DNA of 38,942 nucleotides from Oscillospiraceae bacterium (GCA_030533325.1 JAUNJJ010000016.1:10102-49043), one strand, 5' to 3'; numbered from the stretch's first letter, positions 23,392 through 32,777 are shown. Program-made: numbers and translations. Notes: generated from the sequence alone by a model not told the origin.

Positions 23392-25779
23392 TTATCTCTT
23401 TTCAATTCTGGAAACATCTTCGAGAAACCGTTCAAGTCTCTGATTGGTATCGGTATCCGAATCAACAATTTTTGGAAGAATTTCATACAGCTTTCTTCCC
23501 GGAGTATACCTGTAACAGCTTTCCAGTAAGCCGGTATCAAAGTTTTCTGATGTCCAGAATTTCAGCAGCAGTTCCTTAAGCGAAGGATTTTCATAGAAAA
23601 CTTTAACTGTAGAATTCAGTCCGAAACTGTACGGACTCGTACCTTCCCTGTATACGCGTCTGATTGCTGACACATCATCTGAAGTTGAAGAAGTTGCGAC
23701 CACAATGTCAAAGTAACCTTCCTCACACAAAAATCTTCCGTAATCCGAATCAAAGTATGAAAAATCATTTTCGTCCAGAACGAATTCGAATTTTTTTGAT
23801 TCACCCGGGTTCAGAAAGATTTTTTTAAACTTCTTAAGTTCCTTGGCAGGTTTCGGACATGTTGAAAATACATCAGTGATATAAATCTGAACTACCTGTG
23901 CACCTGCATATTCACCGGTATTTTTTATTCTGCCTGAAACAGTAAGTTTGTCACTGAAACGCTCTGCAGAAGTTCGCACATCGCTTATCTCAAATGATGT
24001 ATATGACAGACCAAAACCAAATGCATAAGCCGGCTTGATTTTTTTCTTTTCATAATATCTGTATCCGACAAATATACCCTCTCCGTAATTCACTTCACAT
24101 CCGTCTCCCGGAAAATTTATATAAGTCGGAGTATCACGGTAATGCACAGGAAAAGTAACAGGAAGTTTACCTGAAGGATTAACTCTGCCGGTAATTATAT
24201 CAGCCATCGCCTTTCCTCCCTGCATACCAGGAAGAAACATACAGAAGATTCCGTCAACATAAGGTTCATACTCCGAAAGTGATACCGGGCCGCACACATT
24301 TAGAATCAGGGCTATTCTGAAATCCTTTCCGCTCTGTTTCTCAAGTGCAAGTTCTCTCAGTACAGCTCTGTCTCTGCTGTCAAGTTTCATATTAATGCGG
24401 TCATTTCCTTCCATCCCCGTAAGAGAAGCAACCACAATAAATATTTCACCTTCACCTTTGACGCGACCGGTAACAGAAGGATTTACACTTACGCGGTTTT
24501 CTCCCATTATCTGTGCAAGCTCGTACGAAAACGATGTGTTTCTGTCAGTTACAACACCTGCACTTCCCTCACCGCATGTAACCAGGTTTTCCGAACCGGT
24601 TCCTGTAACTAAAACTTTATTTACTTTATCTGTCAGAGGAAATATATTTCTTTCATTTTTTAAGAGAACAATACCCTCTGCTGCCGCATCATACGCTGCT
24701 TTGTCAGTGAATTTCATTAGTTCTGAAGCCGATGAAAATCTGCTTTTGTATTTTTCCTTTTTTTCATCAATATACTCTGTAAGTTTAAGAATGCTCAGAA
24801 CAGACTCATTAAGAGGATCAGCAGACACAATTCCTTCCTTTATCGCAGTTACAAGCCCGCTGCAGTCCTCAGGAGGTCCGGGCATAGAAAGATTGTTTCC
24901 CGCTTCTATAGACGCACAGGAGTTTTTTACAGCGCCCCAGTCGGATACTGTCATACCGTCAAACTTCCATTCATTACGAAGTTTTTCCCTGAGAAGCCAG
25001 CTGTTTTCTGTACATGGAACTCCGTTTATCCTGTTATAGGCACTCATAACAGTTTTTACCCCGCCATTCTCAACGCAGGCTTTAAAACCCGGAAGATATA
25101 TTTCCTCAAGTGCTCTTTCAGATACTTTTACCTCAATTCCAACTCTGTTTGTCTCCTGATTGTTTACTGCGAAATGTTTGACATTTGCAGCTACAGGATA
25201 CTTCTGAACACCTTTTACAAGTTCAGGTGCAAGTTCAGAAACTACACAGGGATCTTCAGAGTATCCTTCAAAAATTCTTCCTCCAAGGGGATCACGATGG
25301 ATATTTACATTTGGTGTTCCAAGCAGTACATCAATTCCGTATGCTGCCGCTTCCGCACCAAGTGCCTCACCGGTTTCACGGACAACATCAGGATTAAATG
25401 TTGCACCAAGAAGTATTCCAGGCGGAAAACATCCCGGAGACATACCTGTCATTCCTGTTCTTTCCTCCAGTTTACCCTTTATCCATGAATGAAGAGCTGT
25501 CTCTTCTTCATCAAGATTTTCCGGTGAATAAAAATTTTTTATTACATTCTGAAGATGTACGTTTCCTGCAACAACTTCAGAATTTTTATCCGGTTCCCTT
25601 TCCGAACAGAAATCCCCGAAAAGCTGCTCATAATTTATCCCGGTACCACCGTCAAGAAACTGAATTCTCCTTATTCCAAGCTTTGGAAACTCAGCACTGC
25701 CGAAGAAAGAAGCACCGTGAACAAGTGCAGCTTTCTCAGTGAGAGTCATTTTACTGATTTTATTCTTTTTTGTATCCAT
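23392..25779 (-). CDS. Glycoside hydrolase family 3, beta-glucosidase-like
   Basis: This 795-residue GH3 enzyme removes terminal beta-linked sugars from oligosaccharides. Residues about 5-340 form the TIM-barrel domain with GGRIFEGYSEDP (166-177), KHFAVNNQET (201-210) and the nucleophile D280 in GMTVSDWGAV. Residues about 365-560 form the alpha/beta sandwich domain that supplies the acid/base residue. Residues about 600-690 form a fibronectin-III-like domain, and the final 90 residues are an added C-terminal stretch. No signal peptide is present, so it acts inside the cell on imported sugars. AGGAG lies 9 bases before the ATG. Beta-glucosidase is likely; beta-xylosidase or other specificity is possible. 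The neighbour is a transporter of another class, not a sugar permease. Confidence 0.92.
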   Translation of the reverse strand: MDTKKNKISKMTLTEKAALVHGASFFGSAEFPKLGIRRIQFLDGGTGINYEQLFGDFCSEREPDKNSEVVAGNVHLQNVIKNFYSPENLDEEETALHSWIKGKLEERTGMTGMSPGCFPPGILLGATFNPDVVRETGEALGAEAAAYGIDVLLGTPNVNIHRDPLGGRIFEGYSEDPCVVSELAPELVKGVQKYPVAANVKHFAVNNQETNRVGIEVKVSERALEEIYLPGFKACVENGGVKTVMSAYNRINGVPCTENSWLLREKLRNEWKFDGMTVSDWGAVKNSCASIEAGNNLSMPGPPEDCSGLVTAIKEGIVSADPLNESVLSILKLTEYIDEKKEKYKSRFSSASELMKFTDKAAYDAAAEGIVLLKNERNIFPLTDKVNKVLVTGTGSENLVTCGEGSAGVVTDRNTSFSYELAQIMGENRVSVNPSVTGRVKGEGEIFIVVASLTGMEGNDRINMKLDSRDRAVLRELALEKQSGKDFRIALILNVCGPVSLSEYEPYVDGIFCMFLPGMQGGKAMADIITGRVNPSGKLPVTFPVHYRDTPTYINFPGDGCEVNYGEGIFVGYRYYEKKKIKPAYAFGFGLSYTSFEISDVRTSAERFSDKLTVSGRIKNTGEYAGAQVVQIYITDVFSTCPKPAKELKKFKKIFLNPGESKKFEFVLDENDFSYFDSDYGRFLCEEGYFDIVVATSSTSDDVSAIRRVYREGTSPYSFGLNSTVKVFYENPSLKELLLKFWTSENFDTGLLESCYRYTPGRKLYEILPKIVDSDTDTNQRLERFLEDVSRIEKR

Positions 25780-25800
25780 ATATCTTTTCTCCTGATTTTT

Positions 25801-26748
25801 TTATAAGACTTTCAGAACATTCAGACAAAGAGGAATTGTCAGAATGGAAGCCAGGGTTGTTACAAAAACTGTTTTAGCTGCCAGCTCTTCATTTTTCTGA
25901 TATCTCGAAGCAAAGAGAACTGCAGTATTTCCAACCGGCATAAGAAACAGAATGAACATTACCGATCTGATAAGTGTATCATCTATGAGCAGCTTCATAA
26001 GAGGCCATACAAGAACTGGAATAATCACCTGCTTTACAGCCGTAAACAAATACACACGCCAGTCATTGAAAATGATATTCACAGGCATCTTCGCAAGAGT
26101 CGAACCGATAAGGAGCATGGCCAGTGTTGAAGTAAGTCCTCCTACTGATGAAAATACCCCTCTTATGACAGACGGAAACTCAACCGGAATAAAATAGATT
26201 ACAACTGCTGCCAGTGAACCAGTTGTTCCCGGAGTGAGAAGATTTTTCAGATCAAACATCCCTGAAAATGACGTCCCCTTCTTCTTTACGGAAGCATCAT
26301 AGTTCACCATTACTATGCCGACTGTAAATGAAAAAAGATTGAAAAATATATTCAGAATCGCTGTATAAATCATAGCCTCGTTTCCAAACAAGGCATTGAT
26401 AACCGGAAATCCCATGAATGCAGTATTTGAAAACATATGCATAAACATATACATTCCCTGTTCTTTAGGTGGAAAACGAAAGACTTTAGCGACGATTATA
26501 CTCAGTACGGTGAGAAATACATACATACTGAATGAAACAACAAAAACAATACCTATCTTTGAAAAATCCTTGTCTGCATTTCCGCTCATTACTGACGATA
26601 ATATCATAAACGGCAAAGTTATATCAAGCAAAAGTTTTGTAAGTTTCTGACTGAATGGTATATCTATATATTTAAGTTTAAAAAGAACATATCCGACACC
26701 CATTATCATAAAAAGCTGAAGCATCTGATTCAACAGAACGGTATTCAT
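25801..26748 (-). CDS. AEC (auxin efflux carrier) family transporter
   Basis: The 315-residue protein is hydrophobic with about ten membrane segments arranged as two inverted halves, the pattern of AEC/PIN-like carriers that in bacteria move malate or other organic acids. An N-terminal LGV-type segment (MIMGVGYVLFKLKYID), LPFMILSSV near 45-53 and the unwound MGFPVINALFG near 113-123 with conserved Asn-Pro-type breaks are recognisable. The C-terminal MPVGNTAVLFA (near 275) is also typical. GAAGGGAAG precedes the ATG. It lies 21 bp downstream of hflX and 21 bp upstream of the GH3 gene, so the three may be co-transcribed. The substrate is unknown. Confidence 0.85.
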   Translation of the reverse strand: MNTVLLNQMLQLFMIMGVGYVLFKLKYIDIPFSQKLTKLLLDITLPFMILSSVMSGNADKDFSKIGIVFVVSFSMYVFLTVLSIIVAKVFRFPPKEQGMYMFMHMFSNTAFMGFPVINALFGNEAMIYTAILNIFFNLFSFTVGIVMVNYDASVKKKGTSFSGMFDLKNLLTPGTTGSLAAVVIYFIPVEFPSVIRGVFSSVGGLTSTLAMLLIGSTLAKMPVNIIFNDWRVYLFTAVKQVIIPVLVWPLMKLLIDDTLIRSVMFILFLMPVGNTAVLFASRYQKNEELAAKTVFVTTLASILTIPLCLNVLKVL

Positions 26749-26768
26749 AAATTATTCTTCCCTTCTAA

Positions 26769-28019
26769 TCAAACATTATTTTTTATTTCAAATTCTTCAC
26801 ACATTTTCTGAAGTCTCACATCAACAAGTGCTTCTGTCAGTATTCCGTTCTCAGAGTATTCTTCGGAGTATACTTTTCCAAAACTGCGAATCTTACTGAG
26901 AAGTCCACTCTGGTCATAAGGGATAACCAGTTTCATTCTTCTTGCTGTTTCAGGAAGAAGTTCACAGACAACGGTAAGAAGTCTGTCAAATCCGGTTTTG
27001 TTCAGTGCCGAGATTTTTACCTGCGGAAGATCTGACGGAAGGCTTACCATAGGATCGCCCATATCGCATTTATTGAGAACATACATATGAGGTATATTTT
27101 CACATCCGAGTTCTTCAAGCAGATCGTGAGTCACCTTTATCTGTTCAGGTGCCTCCGGTGAAGAAGAATCTATTATCTCAATAATAAGATCGGCAGAAGC
27201 AGCTTCTTCAAGAGTTGATTTAAACGCCTCTACAAGACTGTGCGGAAGTCTTCTGATAAGCCCGACAGTATCTATAAGCATAACACTTCTTCCGTCAGGA
27301 AGTTCGATTGAACGTGAAGTAGTATCAAGAGTGGCAAAAAGCTTGTTTTCTGCAAGCACACCTGCTTCAGTAAGTGCATTCAGTAATGTGGACTTTCCCA
27401 CATTAGTATAACCAACTATTGCAGCTGTGAGCACACTGTCCTTTTTACGTCTTTGTCTCATCCTCATTCTTCTTTCCTCAAGAAGTCTGAGTTCATCTTC
27501 AAGCATATTTATCCTTCTTTTGATATGACGACGGTCGGTTTCAAGTTTGGTTTCACCCGGTCCTCTTGTACCTATACCGCCACCAAGACGCGAAAGTTCG
27601 ACACCCATACCTGTAAGACGTGGAAGCCTGTATTTCTGAAGAGCAAGTTCAACCTGAAGTTTACCTTCACTGGTTCTTGCTCTTGCTGCAAAAATATCCA
27701 GTATCAGCATTGTTCTGTCGATTACTCTGACATCTGTCAGTTCTTCAATATTTCTTATCTGAGTCGCACTGAGTTCATGATCAAAAACAATGAGTTCAGC
27801 CTCAAGGTTTTTACACATTTCCGACAGTTCTTCAAGACGACCTGCTCCCATACAGCAACCAGGATCAAATGCAGGCCTCTTCTGAGTAATGACCCCGACA
27901 ACTATACCACCTGCCGTCTTTGTCAGTTCCTCAAGTTCAGCAATTGAACTTTCAATATCATATTCTCCCGTATCAACAGCGGCAAGAATTACATTTGTTT
28001 TTTTAGTTTCTGCATTCAT
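26769..28019 (-). CDS. hflX: Ribosome-associated GTPase HflX
   Basis: HflX is a GTPase that splits or rescues stalled ribosomes under stress. The 416-residue protein has the N-terminal HflX domain with DPGCCMGAGRLEEL (52-65), IVFDHELSATQIRN (77-90) and DRTMLILDIFAARA (101-114). The glycine-rich GGGIGTRGPGETKLE (146-160) is followed by a charged helical linker. The GTPase motifs are G1 GYTNVGKST (203-211), G2/switch DTTSR, G3 DTVG near 249 and G4 NKCD near 322. Length and order are normal. It starts about 30 bases after a terminator hairpin. Confidence 0.95.
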   Translation of the reverse strand: MNAETKKTNVILAAVDTGEYDIESSIAELEELTKTAGGIVVGVITQKRPAFDPGCCMGAGRLEELSEMCKNLEAELIVFDHELSATQIRNIEELTDVRVIDRTMLILDIFAARARTSEGKLQVELALQKYRLPRLTGMGVELSRLGGGIGTRGPGETKLETDRRHIKRRINMLEDELRLLEERRMRMRQRRKKDSVLTAAIVGYTNVGKSTLLNALTEAGVLAENKLFATLDTTSRSIELPDGRSVMLIDTVGLIRRLPHSLVEAFKSTLEEAASADLIIEIIDSSSPEAPEQIKVTHDLLEELGCENIPHMYVLNKCDMGDPMVSLPSDLPQVKISALNKTGFDRLLTVVCELLPETARRMKLVIPYDQSGLLSKIRSFGKVYSEEYSENGILTEALVDVRLQKMCEEFEIKNNV

Positions 28020-28048
28020 ATAGTATTAATTCCTTTTATCCGTATTAT

Positions 28049-28088
28049 TCAAAAAACATGAATCAAATAATCGATTCATGTTTTTTGA
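28049..28088 (-). terminator. Terminator at the end of the purine operon
   Basis: Perfect 16-bp stem (28049-28064 with 28073-28088) built on AAAAAACATGAATC with an 8-base loop. It lies 8 bases after the stop of the membrane protein that ends the purine unit and before hflX. Confidence 0.85.
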
Positions 28089-28095
28089 AATCTAT

Positions 28096-28737
28096 CTATT
28101 CTTCATCGTTAAAAAAACCTTTGTCCTCATAAACTTTCGCCACGTCCCCGTGACAGTCAACGTATATCTCATCTCTTTTATCAAAGAAAAGGATAAGGGA
28201 ATAGAGAACTATATATGCAACAGAGTTTACAAGAACACTGGCATATACACGAACATTGAAAACAATTGAGAAAGATGCAAGCATGGTAATAACTGCTGCT
28301 ATTGAAACAGCATACTGTATCTGCTTACTGTTTGTCTCAAGCTGCAAATAACACATTATGACAAAAACTGAAAAAACACAGTGAGACAAAATCAAGGCTT
28401 TCGAGGCCGGAGCATAGAATTCTGAAACATCTATTACATTAAAGTCAAATATCATTATTGTAAATTCAGTCACAAAATATACTGACATAAATATTTTTAA
28501 CAGTAGTCTGTCTCTCAGCTTAACAGCATATCCTACAACAGAGACAGCCATAAGCAAAAATCCTGATACTTCAATTGAATACGCAATAAATTCCACTACT
28601 GCGTTTATATTGCCGGTTCTGAGATAATAGGAATAATAAATCATCGTTACTATTATGAACAGAACAAACATTAAATTTGAAAGCAGACCTATCTTTGTAT
28701 AGCCTCTGAAGTTATTAATCCTGTTAAATCTGTTCAA
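28096..28737 (-). CDS. Hypothetical membrane protein at the end of the purine operon
   Basis: I do not recognise the family. The preferred start is TTG 28737, because GCGGAGG lies exactly 7 bases upstream; the longer frame starting GTG 28746 would overlap that ribosome site. The 213-residue protein has about six hydrophobic segments spread between residues 17 and 190, short loops, and a charged C-terminal tail of about 30 residues (DEIYVDCHGDVAKVYEDKG) likely in the cytoplasm. It begins 26 bp after purD and is followed by the operon terminator, so it is co-transcribed with the purine genes. A purine or nucleoside transporter role is a possible inference only; it has no recognised transporter motif. 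Confidence 0.75.
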   Translation of the reverse strand: MNRFNRINNFRGYTKIGLLSNLMFVLFIIVTMIYYSYYLRTGNINAVVEFIAYSIEVSGFLLMAVSVVGYAVKLRDRLLLKIFMSVYFVTEFTIMIFDFNVIDVSEFYAPASKALILSHCVFSVFVIMCYLQLETNSKQIQYAVSIAAVITMLASFSIVFNVRVYASVLVNSVAYIVLYSLILFFDKRDEIYVDCHGDVAKVYEDKGFFNDEE

Positions 28738-28763
28738 ACAGAACACCTCCGCAGAAACCGGTC

Positions 28764-30047
28764 TTAATTTTCAGCTGCGAGAGCTCTCGCACCGATATCT
28801 GAACGGCAGTGACTGTTTTCAAAACTGATTTTCTTAACACAGCTGTATGACTGCTCAACAGCTTCCTTAAGTGTTTTACCTGTAGCTGTAACATTAAGAA
28901 CACGGCCGCCTGCAGTAAGGAACCTGTCATCTTCAAACTTTGTTCCTGCATGATAAACAAATGCTCCGCTTACCTGTCCCTTTGCATCAAGTCCTTCGAT
29001 AACTTTACCTGTTTCGTACTTTTTCGGATATCCGCCGCTTGCCATTACTACACATGCTGCAGCTTCATTTTTCCATCTTACATTTACTGAATCAAGTGTC
29101 TCATTGTAAATTGCCATCATAATGTCTATTATATCAGTATCAAGAAGAGGAAGAACTACCTGTGTTTCCGGATCACCGAAACGGCAGTTATATTCGATAA
29201 CCTTCGGTCCCTTTGGTGTGAGCATGAGTCCGAAGTAAAGACATCCCTTAAATTTTCTTCCTTCCATGTTCATTGCTTCCACTGTAGGTCTGAATATAGT
29301 TTCCATGCATTCCTGTGCAATTTTTTCTGTATAGTAAGGGTTTGGAGCAATTGTCCCCATACCGCCTGTATTCAGTCCCTGATCTCCGTCAAGAGCTCTC
29401 TTGTGATCCATTGAAGAAATCATAGGCTTGATTGTCTTGCCGTCTGTAAAGCAAAGAACGGAAACTTCAGGACCTGTAAGGAATTCTTCAATAACTATCT
29501 TTGAACCGCTTGCACCGAAAATTCTGTCTTCCATAATTGATTTAACAGCGTCTTCAGCTTCTTCGAAGTTCTGAGCAATAATTACACCCTTGCCAAGAGC
29601 AAGACCGTCAGCCTTAACTACAGCCGGATATTCATTCTTTTCCTTAAGATAATTTACTGCATCAATTGCTGATGAGAACACTTCATATGCGGCTGTAGGG
29701 ATATTGTACTTCTTCATAAGTTCCTTGGAGAAAACCTTGCTGCCTTCGATAATTGCAGCAGCCTTGTCAGGACCAAATGTTGCAAAGCCTTCCTTGTTAA
29801 GAGCATCAACCATACCAAGAACAAGCGGATCATCAGGGGCTACAACAACGAGGTCAGCACTGATCTTCTTGGCAGCTTCAACCACTCCGTCAATATCAGT
29901 TGCCTTTATATCACTTAAACATTCTGCATATCTTGAAATTCCACCGTTACCAGGTGCACAGTAAATCTTGTCTACCTTGCTGCTCTCATGAATTTTCATA
30001 ACAAGAGCATGTTCGCGTCCGCCGCCGCCTACTACGAGTACATTCAT
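28764..30047 (-). CDS. purD: Phosphoribosylamine-glycine ligase
   Basis: PurD joins phosphoribosylamine and glycine with ATP to give GAR, step 2 of purine synthesis. ATG 30047 has AGGAGGT about 9 bases upstream; the frame extends 12 codons more without a ribosome site. The 427-residue length is normal. Features are the N-terminal VLVVGGGGREHAL (3-15), the ATP-grasp region PAVVKADGLALGKGV (near 138-152), GPEVSVLCFTDG, and the GGMGTIAPNPYY and EYNCRFGDPETQV motifs of the ATP-grasp core. All key segments are complete. It is the eighth gene of the operon. Confidence 0.96.
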   Translation of the reverse strand: MNVLVVGGGGREHALVMKIHESSKVDKIYCAPGNGGISRYAECLSDIKATDIDGVVEAAKKISADLVVVAPDDPLVLGMVDALNKEGFATFGPDKAAAIIEGSKVFSKELMKKYNIPTAAYEVFSSAIDAVNYLKEKNEYPAVVKADGLALGKGVIIAQNFEEAEDAVKSIMEDRIFGASGSKIVIEEFLTGPEVSVLCFTDGKTIKPMISSMDHKRALDGDQGLNTGGMGTIAPNPYYTEKIAQECMETIFRPTVEAMNMEGRKFKGCLYFGLMLTPKGPKVIEYNCRFGDPETQVVLPLLDTDIIDIMMAIYNETLDSVNVRWKNEAAACVVMASGGYPKKYETGKVIEGLDAKGQVSGAFVYHAGTKFEDDRFLTAGGRVLNVTATGKTLKEAVEQSYSCVKKISFENSHCRSDIGARALAAEN

Positions 30048-30075
30048 TTTAAATATACCTCCTATAATAAACATA

Positions 30076-30111
30076 TATCGCAAATGCAGATTTTTATCCG
30101 CATCTGCGATA
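30076..30111 (-). other. Intercistronic stem-loop between purH and purD
   Basis: 12-bp stem (30076-30087 with 30100-30111) with one G-U pair and a 12-base loop, located in the 117-base purH-purD gap. No T run follows, so it is more likely an RNA-stability or processing element than a terminator. Confidence 0.6.
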
Positions 30112-30164
30112 CAGAAATAATTATTAATTTTATTTCATATTAATCTCAGTCTGACTGAAAATTA

Positions 30165-31346
30165 TCAGTGATGGAAAAGTCTGATTCCTGTAAATGCCAT
30201 TGCGATATTGTACTTGTTGCATGTCATGATAACATGATCATCTCTGATTGAACCGCCTGGTTCAGCAATATAGGCAACACCGCTCTTCTTTGCTCTTTCG
30301 ATATTGTCACCGAACGGGAAGAATGCATCTGAACCAAGACATACGTCAGTGTTCTTTGCAAGCCATTCCTTCTTTTCTTCAGCTGTAAGAACTTCAGGCT
30401 TAACCTTGAACAGTCTCTGCCATTCGCCTTCAGCAAGAACGTCTTCGTATTCATCAGATATATATACATCAATTGTATTGTCTCTGTCAGGTCTTCTGAT
30501 ATCATCAACAAACTGAAGTCCCATAACCTTTGGATGCTGTCTGAGCCACCAGATATCAGCCTTGTTGCCGGCGAGTCTTGTGCAGTGAATTCTTGACTGC
30601 TGGCCTGCGCCGATACCGATAGCCTGTCCGTTCTTAACATAGCATACAGAGTTGGACTGTGTGTACTTAAGAGTGATAAGAGCTATAACAAGATCATCCT
30701 TCTTGTCATCAGGAATATCCTTATTGTCTGTTACGATATTTGTGAGCATATCCCTGTCAATCTTAAGTTCGTTTCTTCCCTGTTCAAAAGAAACTCCGAA
30801 TACCTGCTTTGTTTCAACAGGAGCCGGTACGTAGTCAGCATCTATCTTAATGATGTTGTAAGTACCCTTTCTCTTTGACTTGAGAATTTCAAGAGCTTCG
30901 TCTGTGTATGAAGGAGCGATAATACCATCAGATACTTCTCTCTGAATCATCTTTGCTGTACATGCATCACATTCGTCAGAAAGTGCAATGAAGTCCCCGT
31001 ATGATGACATTCTGTCCGCACCTCTTGCCCTTGCATATGCTGCAGCCATTGGTGTGAGTTCACCGAGGTCGTCAACAAAGTAAATCTTTGCTTCTGTTTC
31101 TGTGAGCGGCTTGCCGATAGCAGCACCTGCCGGTGAAACGTGCTTGAATGAAGTTGCAGCACAGTAGCCTGTTGCAGCTTTAAGTTCTCTTACAAGCTGC
31201 CAGCCGTTAAATGCATCGAGAAGATTTATATAGCCAGGCTTGCCGTTGAGTACTTCAATCGGAAGATCTTTTCCGTCTTCCATATATACTCTTGAAGGCT
31301 TCTGGTTTGGATTGCATCCGTATTTTAAAAGCATTTCGTTTGCCAT
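30165..31346 (-). CDS. purH: Stand-alone AICAR transformylase (PurH C-terminal domain only)
   Basis: This 393-residue enzyme formylates AICAR to FAICAR with 10-formyl-tetrahydrofolate, purine step 9. Bifunctional PurH is about 510-590 residues; here the N-terminal IMP-cyclohydrolase domain is absent and the protein starts directly with the transformylase part (LKYGCNPNQKPSRVY). The catalytic region reads TSFKHVSPAGAA (about 65-76, with the K-H pair), followed by IGIGAGQQSRIHCTR (near 245-259) and SDAFFPFGDNIERA (near 341-354). ATG 31346 has ACGGAGGAA upstream, and no upstream in-frame coding suggests truncation. The missing cyclohydrolase is supplied by the preceding gene, a PurO homologue. 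The name purV has been used for such a single-domain protein. Confidence 0.93.
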   Translation of the reverse strand: MANEMLLKYGCNPNQKPSRVYMEDGKDLPIEVLNGKPGYINLLDAFNGWQLVRELKAATGYCAATSFKHVSPAGAAIGKPLTETEAKIYFVDDLGELTPMAAAYARARGADRMSSYGDFIALSDECDACTAKMIQREVSDGIIAPSYTDEALEILKSKRKGTYNIIKIDADYVPAPVETKQVFGVSFEQGRNELKIDRDMLTNIVTDNKDIPDDKKDDLVIALITLKYTQSNSVCYVKNGQAIGIGAGQQSRIHCTRLAGNKADIWWLRQHPKVMGLQFVDDIRRPDRDNTIDVYISDEYEDVLAEGEWQRLFKVKPEVLTAEEKKEWLAKNTDVCLGSDAFFPFGDNIERAKKSGVAYIAEPGGSIRDDHVIMTCNKYNIAMAFTGIRLFHH

Positions 31347-31363
31347 TATTCTGTTCCTCCGTA

Positions 31364-32083
31364 TCAGATTTTTTCAAACTTATTTACAATCTTTGTTTCT
31401 TCAGCACCTGTTTCGATATCGATATAGCGAACAAAGAGTGAAACCTTGTTGTCAGGATTAAGAGCATCCCAGAGTTTTTCTGTAAATTCGTTAATATCAT
31501 CAGGAACTGAAATCTTTTCAGGTTCACCCTCGAAACTCGGAAGCGGATTTCCGTCACCCATGTATGTATGAATAAAGTGTCCTGTGCCTGCAAGAGGAGC
31601 AGAATAGTTGTATGTGAATCTTTCAACACAGTCAGGATTTCCGTCTGCTGACTTAAGAATAGACATAGAATAGCTGTATGAACCGTTTTCTATTTCCATG
31701 ATACCTGAAATTCTTGGAGTATAGTTCGGAGCATCATCTTCGTACTCTCTTGTTCTGAGAGACTGTTCAAATGTCTGACCCTTTGCCATGTTATCGTAGA
31801 TAGTATCTGTCTGATCACCGTTTGTTACGATTGTGATATTTCCAAGTTTTCTTACAGGTGAATATATGATAAGATGCGGATCGGAAAGCTTTGAAGGATC
31901 TGCAGCTTCTGTTTTTATTCCGTCTGATGTTGCTGTAAATACACGGTTACGTGAGTTTACGCTTCTGCCCATGATGAAGTAAGCTGTCGCAGCCTTTTTT
32001 CCGTCAGCAGATCTGCCGATTACAATACCTCTGCCAGGGTAGGAATTTTTCTTAAGTTCTTCATAAATGTCAAGCATTTTCAT
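31364..32083 (-). CDS. purO: PurO-type IMP cyclohydrolase
   Basis: PurO closes the ring of FAICAR to IMP, the last purine step, and was described from archaea. The ATG at 32083 has AGAGGAG about 11 bases upstream and gives 239 residues; the longer open frame runs into purN. The protein shows the PurO hallmarks YPGRGIVIGR near 12-21, SVNSRNRVF near 40-48, TNGDQTDTIYDN near 90-101, and NYTPRISGI near 123-131. These correspond to the archaeal YxGRxxxxGR, SFPNR, NGSHTD and LNTPRI segments. Its place directly before the single-domain AICAR transformylase makes the assignment strong. The C-terminal 60 residues go beyond the archaeal core and are of unknown role. Confidence 0.88.
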   Translation of the reverse strand: MKMLDIYEELKKNSYPGRGIVIGRSADGKKAATAYFIMGRSVNSRNRVFTATSDGIKTEAADPSKLSDPHLIIYSPVRKLGNITIVTNGDQTDTIYDNMAKGQTFEQSLRTREYEDDAPNYTPRISGIMEIENGSYSYSMSILKSADGNPDCVERFTYNYSAPLAGTGHFIHTYMGDGNPLPSFEGEPEKISVPDDINEFTEKLWDALNPDNKVSLFVRYIDIETGAEETKIVNKFEKI

Positions 32084-32138
32084 AGTAAAAGTTTCTCCTC
32101 TGTAGATTTGATAATTACAGTGAACAAAAAAAGTCTTT

Positions 32139-32777
32139 TCATTCACTTTTGCTGCGGTCAATGTATGCTTTTCCGTCAACTATTGAAATACGTCCCTCGC
32201 AGAAAAGCGAAGCGGCTTTAGGAAGGAGTTTCCATTCTACATTTTCCATTATTCTTCTCTGCAGTGTTTCCGGTGTGTCATCATTTTCAACATCAACTGT
32301 GCCCTGAAGAATTATTGCTCCCGCATCAGCTTCTTCATTTACAAAATGAATTGTTGCGCCTGATACCTTTACACCGTATTCGAGAGCCTTTTCATGAACT
32401 CTGAGTCCGTAGAAACCTTCACCGCAGAAGGAAGGAATCAGTGCAGGATGAACGTTTATTATTCTGTAAGCATAGGCTTCTGTAACACACTTGTCCAGAA
32501 TTGTCATAAATCCTGCAAGGATTACAAGATCTGCTTTCTGTCTGTTTAATTCTTCAAGTATCGCCCGGCTGTATGAAACACTGTCCGGATATTCTTTTCT
32601 TGCGATTACAACCGAAGGAATGTCTGCCTTTGCAGCTCTCTCAATAGCATATGCTTCAGGGTTGGAAGAGATAACACATGTTATCTTACCGTTCTTTATC
32701 TCTCCCCTGTTCTGTGCATCAATCAGAGCCTGAAGGTTAGTTCCGCCGCCTGATACGAGAACGACTATATTCTTCAT
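32139..32777 (-). CDS. purN: Phosphoribosylglycinamide formyltransferase
   Basis: PurN formylates GAR with 10-formyl-tetrahydrofolate, purine step 3. The 212-residue length is normal. It shows the N-terminal VLVSGGGTNLQAL (6-18), the catalytic Asn and His in IINVHPALIPSF (near 108), GATIHFVNEEADAGAII with the catalytic Asp (near 145), and ILQ after it. GGAGGAACTT precedes ATG 32777. The gene follows purM by 14 bp. Its presence means both formyl steps in this operon are folate-dependent. Confidence 0.95.
   Translation of the reverse strand: MKNIVVLVSGGGTNLQALIDAQNRGEIKNGKITCVISSNPEAYAIERAAKADIPSVVIARKEYPDSVSYSRAILEELNRQKADLVILAGFMTILDKCVTEAYAYRIINVHPALIPSFCGEGFYGLRVHEKALEYGVKVSGATIHFVNEEADAGAIILQGTVDVENDDTPETLQRRIMENVEWKLLPKAASLFCEGRISIVDGKAYIDRSKSE

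Noticed and set aside
24395-25039. 214-codon plus-strand frame inside the GH3 gene
   Set aside because: It is antisense to a clearly coding glycosidase, has no ribosome site and no recognisable domain.
30165-32083. PurH broken by a frameshift into two pieces
   Set aside because: The upstream gene is not the PurH N-terminal domain but a PurO homologue with its own ribosome site, so these are two real genes.
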